DNA of 6,364 nucleotides from Candidatus Hydrogenedentota bacterium (GTDB lineage Bacteria; Hydrogenedentota; Hydrogenedentia; Hydrogenedentales; SLHB01). Where the stretch lies: assembly GCA_007118235.1 (NCBI GenBank), contig SKRY01000221.1, forward strand, positions 1 through 6,364, read 5' to 3'. Below, in pieces: positions 1-5,618 of the stretch. Numbering within the stretch: position 1 is the first letter of the stretch; each line of letters starts with the position of its first letter. The position numbers were made by a program, and so were the translations under genes. The notes below the pieces were generated by a model that saw only the letters and a list, made by a program, of their open reading frames with translations, did no database searches and was not told the origin of the DNA.

Positions 1-838
1 CCTCGTTTGTGGGCGCCACCACGACGCTGCGCATTTGGGCGCTGCCCACGCTATAAGTCTTGACGCTGGGATCGTCTTGCAGGGCGAGGTGGAGGATGCG
101 GCGTTCCTGCGGGGGCATGGGTTTAACGCGCTGACTCTTGCCGGTCTCCTTGGCTTTGTCGGCGGTCTCGCGGGCAAGCTCCTCGAGCTGGGTCTTGCGC
201 CGGTCGAGATACCCCTCCACGTCGATGATGATCCGCTCGGGGGCTTCTTCGTCCTCGCTGTGGATCATCCGGTTAAGCAAGTACTGAAGGGCGGAGAGGT
301 TCTGTCCTTTCCGGCCGATGAGGATGGCGGAATCCGGTGAGTCGACGTTAAGATGGATATTGCCGTCCTCGTGTTGCTGGCTCGCGACGGACGCTTCCAT
401 GCCCATGTACCGGATGACCGTCTCCAGCAGCGCGGCCGCTTCGTTGCCGGTCTCCTGGGCCGAGGGGCGAGCGGGTTTGGCGGGCGCTGCTTCGTCCGGG
501 CGGGTTTGGGGGCGTACGGAGGGGGGTTCCGCTTCTGGCTCGTTTCCGGCGGTCTTGGCGTCTTCCTTGGAGCGGCCAGAACGCCGCCGGTCTCCGTCTC
601 TTCTGCCGCCTCGTCCCTTCCTTCTGCCGGGCTCCGCGGTTTGCTCCTGTTCTTCTTCCAAGGGTTCGCCCTCGGCCGACATCCGTATCCTCACGGGCCG
701 GGCGCCGAATCCGAGAAACCCCGAGCTGCCTTCGTCAAGCACTTCGACATGCACTTCATGGCGTTCCGCGTCCAATTTCCGCAGGCCTTCGTCGATCGCC
801 TCCTCGCGGGTCTTGGCGGATACTTCGACGGATCGCAT
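1..838 (-). CDS. jag: Jag/KhpB RNA-binding protein (KH and R3H domains), 3' end cut by window
   Basis: Cytoplasmic RNA-binding protein of the Jag/SpoIIIJ-associated (KhpB, EloR) family, which in other bacteria works with KhpA and affects cell elongation and envelope growth. 279 residues are visible. Residues 1-52 form a Jag_N domain with the typical glycine-rich end (LDEGSSGFLGFGARPVRIR region). Residues 55-130 are a charged, low-complexity linker rich in E, R and P. A KH domain covers about 135-208 with its GxxG loop in LIGRKGQNLSALQ (173-185). An R3H domain follows with the R-x3-H signature at R246-H250, then YSVGSAQMRSVVVAP. No stop is reached, but homologues end just past this point, so only a few residues are missing. 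Start ATG at 838-836 has AAGGAG (848-853) 9 nt upstream. It lies 19 nt after the yidC stop, so the two are almost surely cotranscribed. Confidence 0.93.
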   Translation of the reverse strand, partial: MRSVEVSAKTREEAIDEGLRKLDAERHEVHVEVLDEGSSGFLGFGARPVRIRMSAEGEPLEEEQEQTAEPGRRKGRGGRRDGDRRRSGRSKEDAKTAGNEPEAEPPSVRPQTRPDEAAPAKPARPSAQETGNEAAALLETVIRYMGMEASVASQQHEDGNIHLNVDSPDSAILIGRKGQNLSALQYLLNRMIHSEDEEAPERIIIDVEGYLDRRKTQLEELARETADKAKETGKSQRVKPMPPQERRILHLALQDDPSVKTYSVGSAQMRSVVVAPTNE

Positions 839-857
839 CGCCTGAGTCTCCTTATGT

Positions 858-2786
858 CTATTTGGTCTTTGAGGACTTCTTGCGCTTCGAGGCCTGGCCG
901 CCGGTGGGGTTGGCGTGTTGCTGGCGGCGGGATTCCTTGGCCATCTGGCGCTTACGCTGCTGGGCGGCGTCGTAGAAATGCTTCTTGCGCGGGAGCGTTT
1001 TGTCTTTCTTCTTTGGCTCCACGTTCACTTCGCCCCCAAACCTCATGATTGCGAAGTGCTGCGCGATGCCCAGCAGCGTGCTGGTAAGAATGTACAGATT
1101 CAGTCCAGAGGAGAAGTTATAGCAGATTATGCTGAACACGAGAGGCATGGCCATCATGATCATCTTTTGCTGGGGATGCTGCGCGGCCGCACCTTGAGGC
1201 ATGAGCTTGAAGCTGGCGATCATGGTGAGCGCAGCCAAGATGGGCAGCACATTGAGGTACTCAAAGTGGCCCAAGAAAGGCACATCGGTCAATGCGGCGA
1301 AGTGCGCGAGCTGGTCCGGTTGCGACAGGTCGTCGATCCAGGCGACGAAGGGAGCGCCGCGCAACTCAAACGCCACGTAAAGCATGCGGAACAAGGATAT
1401 AAACACGGGCATCTGAAGGAAAATCGGCAGACACCCCGCCAAGGGATTCACTCCCCGATCCTTGTAGAGCTGCATCGTCTGCTTCTGGAGTTCCTGGGGA
1501 TCCTCGCTGTACTGCTTCTTCAGCTCTTCCATTTCAGGCGCAAGCGCCTGCATCTTCTTCATGCTCATCATCTGCTTGTACGTCAACGGCAGGATGATGA
1601 GCCGCACCCCCGCAGTCAGCAGAATGATGGCCACGCCGTAATTGGGGATAACGCTGTAGACCCGATTCAACAGCCCCAGCAGGAACTTCGAGAACGAGTC
1701 CATGAACGCGAACCAATCCGACTGGAAGAAACGCAAGGCCTCGTCCAATGTGGCCCATCCCGCTTGAAGCGCGTTCATCTCGCTGGGTCCCACGTAGAGC
1801 TGGAACTGATCCACGCGCTCCTCGCCGGGCGCTACACGAAAGGGGGAACTCGCCAATCCGAACCGGAAAGCCTCCTCGTCCCCGGTTACCCAGCCATCGA
1901 CTCCTTCGCGCAGCCCGCGGAAACCGACCACGAAGTGGGCGCTCTTCACGGCGATCCACTCAGGCTCCGGCAGGGTCATCACGCCGCGCACCATGCCGGG
2001 GGCGCCGGCCAAATCGGCCGTGGTCATGGAATCCAGATCGCCAGCCCGGCGCCAAACAAGGGTTTGGGGGATGAGCCGGTGATCGGTGTCGCCGGAATCA
2101 ATGTTCGGTCCCCAGTGCAAGACGTAGGATGGATATCGATCCATGCCGAGTTGCTGAGGTTCATCGCCAAGATTGCGGTAGGAAATCTCCACGTCGACGA
2201 GATGAGCGGTGGGATGAAGCTCAAACGCCTTGCGCACTTCAGCGTGGTTTGGCAGTTCCAAGCTGAACACCACATGGCGTTCGTCATGCTCGGCCAGTTG
2301 CCACGCGCGGCGGTCCAACTGCTGGCCCAAGCTGTCGTCGTTGAACTCCAAGCCTAGGGGATAGATAGCCTCGGCATGCCGCGCATCTTCCTCGGGCTCG
2401 GGAACGAGTTGTATCGATTGCTCGTCCTCCGCGCCGAGCCTGACCTCGGCCCGGACGAGACGCGCGCCCACCGGCGTGAACGCCAGACGCAGGCGGTTGT
2501 TCTCCAGGTAAATCTCATCCTCGTCTTCCGCCGTGGCCACGGGCGGAAGAAAATCCGCGCGGTCATCGGGCGGATCAAGAGGAGCATCAGGATCGGCGGG
2601 AGGTTCCACACCGGGATGGTCCGCGGGTTCCGGAGCTTCTTCCGCCACGCGATCCGGGGCGGGGTCCTCCTGTGGCACATGGCGAGGCGCGAGCCACTGC
2701 ATCCAGACGATGAAGAGCACCGTAAGCAAGACGATGCCGATCATCTGAGAACGGGCCGCGCGTTTGTCTTGATTATCTTCCCACAC
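858..2786 (-). CDS. yidC: Membrane protein insertase YidC (Oxa1 family)
   Basis: Inner-membrane insertase that folds and inserts membrane proteins, alone or with SecYEG. The 642-residue product has the diderm layout. TM1 spans about 15-33, then comes a P/D/E-rich linker (38-80) and a periplasmic beta-domain (about 90-350). The conserved insertase core follows: TM2 about 382-400 with the groove arginine R395 in GVRLIILPLTYKQM, a cytoplasmic charged hairpin (405-445), GVNPLAGCLPIFLQMPVF (445-462), and further TMs about 511-530 and 543-575. A lysine/arginine-rich tail (589-642) is likely to contact the ribosome. I chose GTG at 2786-2784, which has GGAG (2797-2800) 10 nt upstream and gives a short charged N-terminus before TM1. 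The same frame stays open upstream to 3008, but that part overlaps yidD and does not look like YidC. ATG at 2744 (residue 15) is an alternative without a visible ribosome-binding site. Confidence 0.96.
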   Translation of the reverse strand: MWEDNQDKRAARSQMIGIVLLTVLFIVWMQWLAPRHVPQEDPAPDRVAEEAPEPADHPGVEPPADPDAPLDPPDDRADFLPPVATAEDEDEIYLENNRLRLAFTPVGARLVRAEVRLGAEDEQSIQLVPEPEEDARHAEAIYPLGLEFNDDSLGQQLDRRAWQLAEHDERHVVFSLELPNHAEVRKAFELHPTAHLVDVEISYRNLGDEPQQLGMDRYPSYVLHWGPNIDSGDTDHRLIPQTLVWRRAGDLDSMTTADLAGAPGMVRGVMTLPEPEWIAVKSAHFVVGFRGLREGVDGWVTGDEEAFRFGLASSPFRVAPGEERVDQFQLYVGPSEMNALQAGWATLDEALRFFQSDWFAFMDSFSKFLLGLLNRVYSVIPNYGVAIILLTAGVRLIILPLTYKQMMSMKKMQALAPEMEELKKQYSEDPQELQKQTMQLYKDRGVNPLAGCLPIFLQMPVFISLFRMLYVAFELRGAPFVAWIDDLSQPDQLAHFAALTDVPFLGHFEYLNVLPILAALTMIASFKLMPQGAAAQHPQQKMIMMAMPLVFSIICYNFSSGLNLYILTSTLLGIAQHFAIMRFGGEVNVEPKKKDKTLPRKKHFYDAAQQRKRQMAKESRRQQHANPTGGQASKRKKSSKTK

Positions 2787-2891
2787 TAGGGGATCACTCC
2801 GAGTTGTTGGATAGGCGCTGGCTGGCCACCGCCACCGGTAGGGTACATGGCTGCTTGCGGACTGTCGTTGGAGGAGCGGGTATCGTTTCCA

Positions 2892-2932
2892 GCCATGAGC
2901 GCGCGCCAAACCCCGCGGCTTGCGCTCATGGC
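2892..2932 (-). other. Strong intercistronic hairpin between yidD and yidC
   Basis: An 11-bp perfect inverted repeat, GCCATGAGCGC (2892-2902) and GCGCTCATGGC (2922-2932), encloses a 19-nt loop that can form a further GCC/GGC helix. It sits in the 164-nt gap between yidD and yidC, on the operon transcript. There is no T-run after it on either strand, so it does not look like an intrinsic terminator. A role in mRNA processing, stability or differential expression of yidC is inference. Confidence 0.7.
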
Positions 2933-2950
2933 GCGAAACCGGCGGGCCGG

Positions 2951-3160
2951 TTACGGGACGGGGTCGTGCCCGCCGTGACAGAAAGGCTGGCACCGCGCCA
3001 GACGCCACAAAGTGTAGACCCCCCCCCGGATGACCCCATGCTTCCCGATGGCTTCAATGGCGTATTGGGAACAGGTGGGCAGAAAGCGGCAGTTGTTGCC
3101 AATCCATGGCGATACGGCCATTTGGTAAAGCCGGATAAGCGCCACGAGCATCCTACGCAC
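2951..3160 (-). CDS. yidD: Membrane protein insertion efficiency factor YidD
   Basis: Small membrane-associated protein that assists YidC-dependent insertion; its mechanism is not well defined. The 69-residue product matches the family end to end: VRRMLVALIRLYQ at the N-terminus (amphipathic helix), then SPWIGNNCRFLPTCSQYAIEAI with the conserved cysteine-containing segment (NCRF.PTCS.YA), and the C-terminal CQPFCHGGHDPVP. The start is GTG at 3160-3158, because it aligns exactly with the usual family N-terminus and has GGGAGG (3169-3174) 8 nt upstream. TTG at 3163 (5 nt spacing) and ATG at 3151 are alternatives. With the GTG start it overlaps the last 8 nt of rnpA, which suggests translational coupling. 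A run of nine G residues on the coding strand (3019-3027) lies inside the gene without disturbing the frame. Confidence 0.94.
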   Translation of the reverse strand: MRRMLVALIRLYQMAVSPWIGNNCRFLPTCSQYAIEAIGKHGVIRGGVYTLWRLARCQPFCHGGHDPVP

Positions 3161-3683
3161 CAATCAAGCCTCCCTGACGCAGAAGCGAATGGAGAGCCGC
3201 CCATGCCTCTTGATACGAGAGCCTGGCCGCAGCGGGCCGCGCCACGGCCACGATGTGAACACCTTGCGCCAACTCGGGGCGATGCCGCCGGTATACTTCG
3301 CGCATGACGCGTTTGACCCGGTTGCGGGTCACCGCCTTACCCACCTTGCGCGATACCGTGAAACCGATCTTCCGGCCTTGCCCGGGACAGTGAAGCGCGT
3401 ATAGCACAAACGCCCGGCCCACATGCTTCTCCCCTTCCCTGTAAATCCGAAGGAACTCCGCGCGGCGCGTTAGCCGTTCGTCCCGGGGAAACGCGTGGGC
3501 TCCCGCAGCCTTGAGCCCGTCTTCTCGATTCTCGTCCGCGCTTACGACGGAGCCAACCGCCTCCGCCCCTTTTGCCGGCGGCGGCGTAATACGGCGCGGC
3601 CCGCCGCGGTGGATTTGCGGACCAAGAACCCATGGGTCCGCTTCCGGCGAATAGTTGATGGTTGAAACGTTCTTTTCACGAAT
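3153..3683 (-). CDS. rnpA: Ribonuclease P protein component, with an N-terminal extension overlapping rpmH
   Basis: Protein subunit of RNase P, which helps the catalytic RNA mature tRNA 5' ends. Numbered from ATT at 3683, the 176-residue reading has its conserved core from about 65 (FPRDERLTRRAEF) to the end. It includes KIGFTVSRKVGKAVTRNRVKRVMREVYRR (105-133) with the RNR signature at 120-122. Identity is secure but the start is not. Between the rpmH stop (3542) and the core there is no ATG, GTG or TTG in frame; the first is a GTG inside the core at residue 88, which would delete conserved sequence. The frame is open back through all of rpmH. ATT 3683-3681 has AGGAG (3689-3693) 5 nt upstream. 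GTG 3860 and ATG 3842 are the nearest standard starts upstream and lack good ribosome-binding sites. A sequence error or a -1 shift from rpmH is also possible. The stop overlaps yidD. Confidence 0.9.
   Translation of the reverse strand: MREKNVSTINYSPEADPWVLGPQIHRGGPRRITPPPAKGAEAVGSVVSADENREDGLKAAGAHAFPRDERLTRRAEFLRIYREGEKHVGRAFVLYALHCPGQGRKIGFTVSRKVGKAVTRNRVKRVMREVYRRHRPELAQGVHIVAVARPAAARLSYQEAWAALHSLLRQGGLIGA
3542..3679 (-). CDS. rpmH: 50S ribosomal protein L34
   Basis: Small, very basic protein of the large ribosomal subunit. The 45-residue product begins with the universal KRTFQPS block after the initiator, followed by RRKRTHGF, the central R(K/M)ST..GR..L, RRR..KGR and a short C-terminal tail, all matching L34 at the expected length. 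The start is GTG at 3679-3677 with AGGAG (3689-3693) 9 nt upstream. The frame is open further upstream to an ATG at 3916, but those residues do not resemble L34. It is the first gene of the cluster, as in most bacteria. The whole coding sequence lies within the open rnpA frame (-1 relative to rpmH). Confidence 0.96.
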   Translation of the reverse strand: MKRTFQPSTIRRKRTHGFLVRKSTAAGRAVLRRRRQKGRRRLAPS

Positions 3684-3935
3684 TGCTTCTCCTGTCTTGT
3701 TCCTAGGCGGGCCTCGTTGCGATTCTTCGAGTCCGTCCTTGTATAAAGGAATCCTAGTGGTGTTTGGTGGCAGCGCGGCGTTCCAGGCCGTGGATCCCCG
3801 GCGCCGCCGCCCAGGAATGATCTCTGAGAATTGCCCGCGCATAAGCCTTGCGCTAGACACACAACCGCACCGAGGGCGAGCCCTCCTTCCGGCGGGAGCC
3901 CCCAGAGCGGGGTCACGGTACGTATGTACTCTCTA
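3680..3935 (-). other. Long 5' leader of the rpmH cluster
   Basis: About 250 nt separate the predicted transcription start (near 3928) from rpmH. Near its 5' end are GC-rich short inverted repeats: CCCC/GGGG (3900-3903 with 3909-3912, 5-nt loop) and GAGGGC/GCCCTC (3872-3877 with 3880-3885). No known riboswitch or ribosomal-protein leader was recognised. The rnpA frame stays open across it to GTG 3860 and the rpmH frame to ATG 3916, but neither translated stretch looks like a known protein. Confidence 0.4.
3689..3693 (-). promoter_or_regulatory. Shine-Dalgarno site serving rpmH and possibly rnpA
   Basis: AGGAG on the minus strand. It lies 9 nt before the rpmH GTG (3679) and 5 nt before an in-frame rnpA ATT (3683). 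It is the only good ribosome-binding site seen that could initiate rnpA, because none precedes the conserved core downstream of rpmH. Use for rpmH is well supported; use for rnpA is inferred. Confidence 0.75.
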
Positions 3936-3965
3936 AGTATAGAGCGGGGCGGGGCCTTGCGTCAA
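3936..3965 (-). promoter_or_regulatory. Sigma-70-type promoter for the rpmH-rnpA-yidD-yidC-jag cluster
   Basis: On the minus strand TTGACG (3965-3960) is followed after 18 nt by TATACT (3941-3936). Each hexamer has five of six consensus bases. Orientation and position fit transcription of the rpmH cluster, with a start near 3928. The short symmetric GTAC-GTAT-GTAC (3918-3929) overlaps the expected start point. Confidence 0.65.
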
Positions 3966-4002
3966 ACTCGTTGTTCACCGCGGAATAGAAAATCCGTATC
4001 CA

Positions 4003-4053
4003 ATTTGTGCATAATTCTGTGAGTGGGCGTTTGCGAATCGTGTTCGCACAAAT
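4003..4053. promoter_or_regulatory. Overlapping inverted repeats upstream of the sialidase-like gene
   Basis: ATTTGTGC (4003-4010) is a perfect 8-bp inverted repeat of GCACAAAT (4046-4053). A second dyad, TGCGAA (4032-4037) and TTCGCA (4043-4048), shares bases 4046-4048 with it, so the two hairpins cannot both form fully. The site lies 68-118 nt before the sialidase ATG and close to the divergent rpmH promoter. It may be an operator or a leader structure, but the function is not shown by the sequence. Confidence 0.35.
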
Positions 4054-4120
4054 GGAAATGGGCTTGGGCGGCCCTTCCCGGCGAAGGGTGTATGCGCCAC
4101 GAGTATCCGAGGAGAACGAC

Positions 4121-5119
4121 ATGACGAGAAACCTGACATTGCTTGCCGCCTTGGGCGCCGCTGTGGCGCTGTCAGCCTTGGCGGCGCAGGCAGACACCAA
4201 TGACCTTGAGCTAATCGAGGTCCAGCGAATCTGGGACGAAGCGCCGCACAATGCCTTTACGGACCTGATTCGCTTCGAGGGCGTGTGGTATTGCGCGTTC
4301 CGCGAAGGGGAAGTGCACGGCAACCACCCCACGGGGCAAGTGCGGGTCATCCGGTCCGAGGACGGCGAGGAGTGGGAATCCACAGCCGTCATGCAATGGG
4401 ACGGCGGCGATGTGCGCGATCCCAAGTTATCCATCACCGCGGAGGGAAAGCTGATGCTGACCTCCGCGGTTTATTTTACGTCCGCCGTGGATGATACGGT
4501 GCGGCAGTCCGTGACGTGGCTCACTTCCGACGGCGAGGACTGGGGCAGCGTGAACGCGTGCCTCAGCGGCGTGAACACCTGGCGCTGGAATACCACCTGG
4601 CACAATGGCATGGGCTACAACATCGGCTATAGCGGGAAGGACGCGGCCGGAACGCTGTACCGCACGCGGGATGGAAAGCAGTGGGAGACGTTGCTCGAGG
4701 ATTACTTCCCGGAAGGCGAGGGCAACGAAACGTCCCTGGTCTTTGGCCCGGATGACACCGCCTACTGCCTGCTGCGCGATGGGCCCGGCGGGATGGGCCA
4801 CCTCGGCGTCGCGGAACCGCCGTACTCGGAGTGGACGTGGGCGGACTTGGGCGCGCGCATCGGCGGCCCGGAGATGATCCGCCTGAGCGATGGGCGTTTT
4901 CTGGCGGCGGTCCGGTTGTATGACGGCGGCGCCCGAACTTCGCTGTGTTGGATTGATCCCGATGAAGGGACCATACGCGAATTCCTTGAGCTGCCCTCCG
5001 GCGGCGACACGAGTTATGCCGGGTTAGTGGAACACGAAGGCGTCATCTGGATGAGTTACTATTCGTCCCACGAAGAAAAGAGCGCGATTTATCTGGCGCG
5101 GCTGAACATCCCGGGCTAG
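4121..5119 (+). CDS. Secreted sialidase-like (BNR/Asp-box beta-propeller) protein
   Basis: 332-residue exported protein. Residues 1-24 form a Sec signal peptide: TRN, then hydrophobic LTLLAALGAAVALSALA, with likely cleavage after AQA. The rest is one compact domain with Asp-box-like turns SEDGEEW (79-85), SDGEDW (136-141) and TRDGKQW (182-188), repeated W/Y-rich strands, DVRDPKLS (97-104) and GGPEMIRLSDGRFLAAVRL (248-266). This pattern fits the six-bladed sialidase/neuraminidase superfamily, often annotated exo-alpha-sialidase in environmental genomes. Substrate and catalytic residues cannot be assigned: the arginine triad and Tyr/Glu pair are not placed with confidence, and a classic RIP motif is not evident. 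Other glycosidase or purely binding propellers are possible. The start ATG 4121 has GAGGAG (4109-4114) 6 nt upstream and puts the signal peptide at the N-terminus; the frame is open back to 4007 but that extension would bury the signal. It is divergent from the rpmH cluster. Confidence 0.8.
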   Translation: MTRNLTLLAALGAAVALSALAAQADTNDLELIEVQRIWDEAPHNAFTDLIRFEGVWYCAFREGEVHGNHPTGQVRVIRSEDGEEWESTAVMQWDGGDVRDPKLSITAEGKLMLTSAVYFTSAVDDTVRQSVTWLTSDGEDWGSVNACLSGVNTWRWNTTWHNGMGYNIGYSGKDAAGTLYRTRDGKQWETLLEDYFPEGEGNETSLVFGPDDTAYCLLRDGPGGMGHLGVAEPPYSEWTWADLGARIGGPEMIRLSDGRFLAAVRLYDGGARTSLCWIDPDEGTIREFLELPSGGDTSYAGLVEHEGVIWMSYYSSHEEKSAIYLARLNIPG

Positions 5120-5237
5120 TACTTGATCGGCGTCAAAATTGTGGTCAGCATGCGGCTTTGCGCTACTGGATTAGCTCCGCTTGGAGTTCACAATCAATGC
5201 TGGACCCTTGTCTCAATGCGTGGGTAGACATGTAAAC
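5120..5237. other. Intergenic stretch after the sialidase-like gene
   Basis: No gene, convincing terminator or promoter is visible. A short imperfect stem AGCTCC/GGAGTT (about 5173-5188) lacks a following T-run. The right part (about 5190-5237) may belong to the adjacent repeat element, whose outer limits cannot be fixed from a single copy. Confidence 0.4.
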
Positions 5238-5478
5238 GACCCCAGCGGGGTCACAGCTGGTAGCCAGGGGTTGATGCGCGCGTAGCGCGCGGATACCCCT
5301 GGATCGCAGGCCAACCCCATCCAACGACCCTGGTAAGGGTCGCAGCAACCGTATGCACAAAGGTTCTGCGACCCCTAAAGGGGTCGGTATCGGGTGTACC
5401 TGTTTCCGGGGGTATCGCCCGCATGCTATCGCTTGCGGGCTCAACCCCCGGCTACCAGCTGTCATCCCTACGGGATGG
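5238..5478. repeat. Multi-hairpin, internally symmetric repeat element
   Basis: About 240 bp made almost wholly of inverted repeats. A 13-bp perfect outer pair (5253-5265 with 5450-5462; 21 of 22 when extended to 5274/5441) encloses these hairpins: 5264-5271/5295-5302 with nested GCGCGC-GTA-GCGCGC (5276-5290); CGACCCT/AGGGTCG (5325-5331/5336-5342); CGCAG..AACC/GGTT..CTGCG (5341-5350/5362-5370); CGACCCCT/AGGGGTCG (5369-5376/5379-5386); and 5406-5413/5444-5451 with nested GCCCGCA/TGCGGGC (5417-5423/5434-5440). GACCCC/GGGGTC (5238-5243/5247-5252) and CATCCC/GGGATG (5463-5468/5472-5477) flank the outer stem. The left and right arms are inverted copies of one plan. It looks like an interspersed structured repeat (REP/BIME- or MITE-like). 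No transposase is present. The minus-strand reading frame across it is a by-product. Confidence 0.85.
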
Positions 5479-5578
5479 ATTTATTTGTGACAGCATTTCA
5501 GGCTACGTCAAATACAACTGCGGCATCCACAAGTTTAGGCTTGACGCTCTACTAGCGGAGCGCATTTAGGCATTATCC
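5479..5578. other. Intergenic stretch before the oxidoreductase gene
   Basis: No gene is visible. A TTGACG hexamer (5541-5546) could be a -35 box, but the region 16-18 nt downstream (ATTTAG or TTTAGG near 5564-5570) is a poor -10 box, so a promoter here is only a possibility. Confidence 0.3.
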
Positions 5579-5598
5579 GTGTTGGGACCACCCAACAC
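5579..5598 (+). promoter_or_regulatory. Perfect 8-bp hairpin just before the oxidoreductase ribosome-binding site
   Basis: GTGTTGGG (5579-5586), a 4-nt loop ACCA, and CCCAACAC (5591-5598) form a perfect stem-loop that ends 6 nt before the AAAGGAG ribosome-binding site (5605-5611). It could be a protein-binding operator or an RNA element affecting ribosome access. There is no T-run, so a terminator is unlikely. Confidence 0.5.
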
Positions 5599-5618
5599 AC
5601 ACAAAAAGGAGATGAACC

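Noticed and set aside
353..1048. Plus-strand open frames opposite jag
   Set aside because: They are antisense to the conserved KH/R3H protein and have no recognisable motifs.
915..2357. Long plus-strand open frame of 480 residues opposite yidC
   Set aside because: It is antisense to the well-supported yidC and is rich in His, Gln, Arg and Leu as expected of a shadow frame in GC-rich DNA. It has no recognisable domain.
2787..3008. N-terminal extension of YidC by 74 residues
   Set aside because: It overlaps yidD in another frame, lacks YidC-like sequence, and would put a non-membrane segment before TM1. GTG 2786 has a suitable ribosome-binding site.
3971..4015. Plus-strand promoter for the sialidase-like gene (CATAAT at 4010-4015)
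   Set aside because: The -10-like hexamer has no acceptable -35 box at 16-18 nt; the nearest TTGTTC (3971) is far too distant.
3700..4120. Replication origin (rpmH is often next to dnaA/oriC)
   Set aside because: No TTATCCACA-type DnaA boxes, AT-rich unwinding element or dnaA gene were seen. A secreted sialidase-like gene follows instead.
5163..5465. Minus-strand 100-residue open frame across the repeat region
   Set aside because: It consists of translated inverted repeats, has no recognisable domain, and no ribosome-binding site was identified. The DNA structure explains it.
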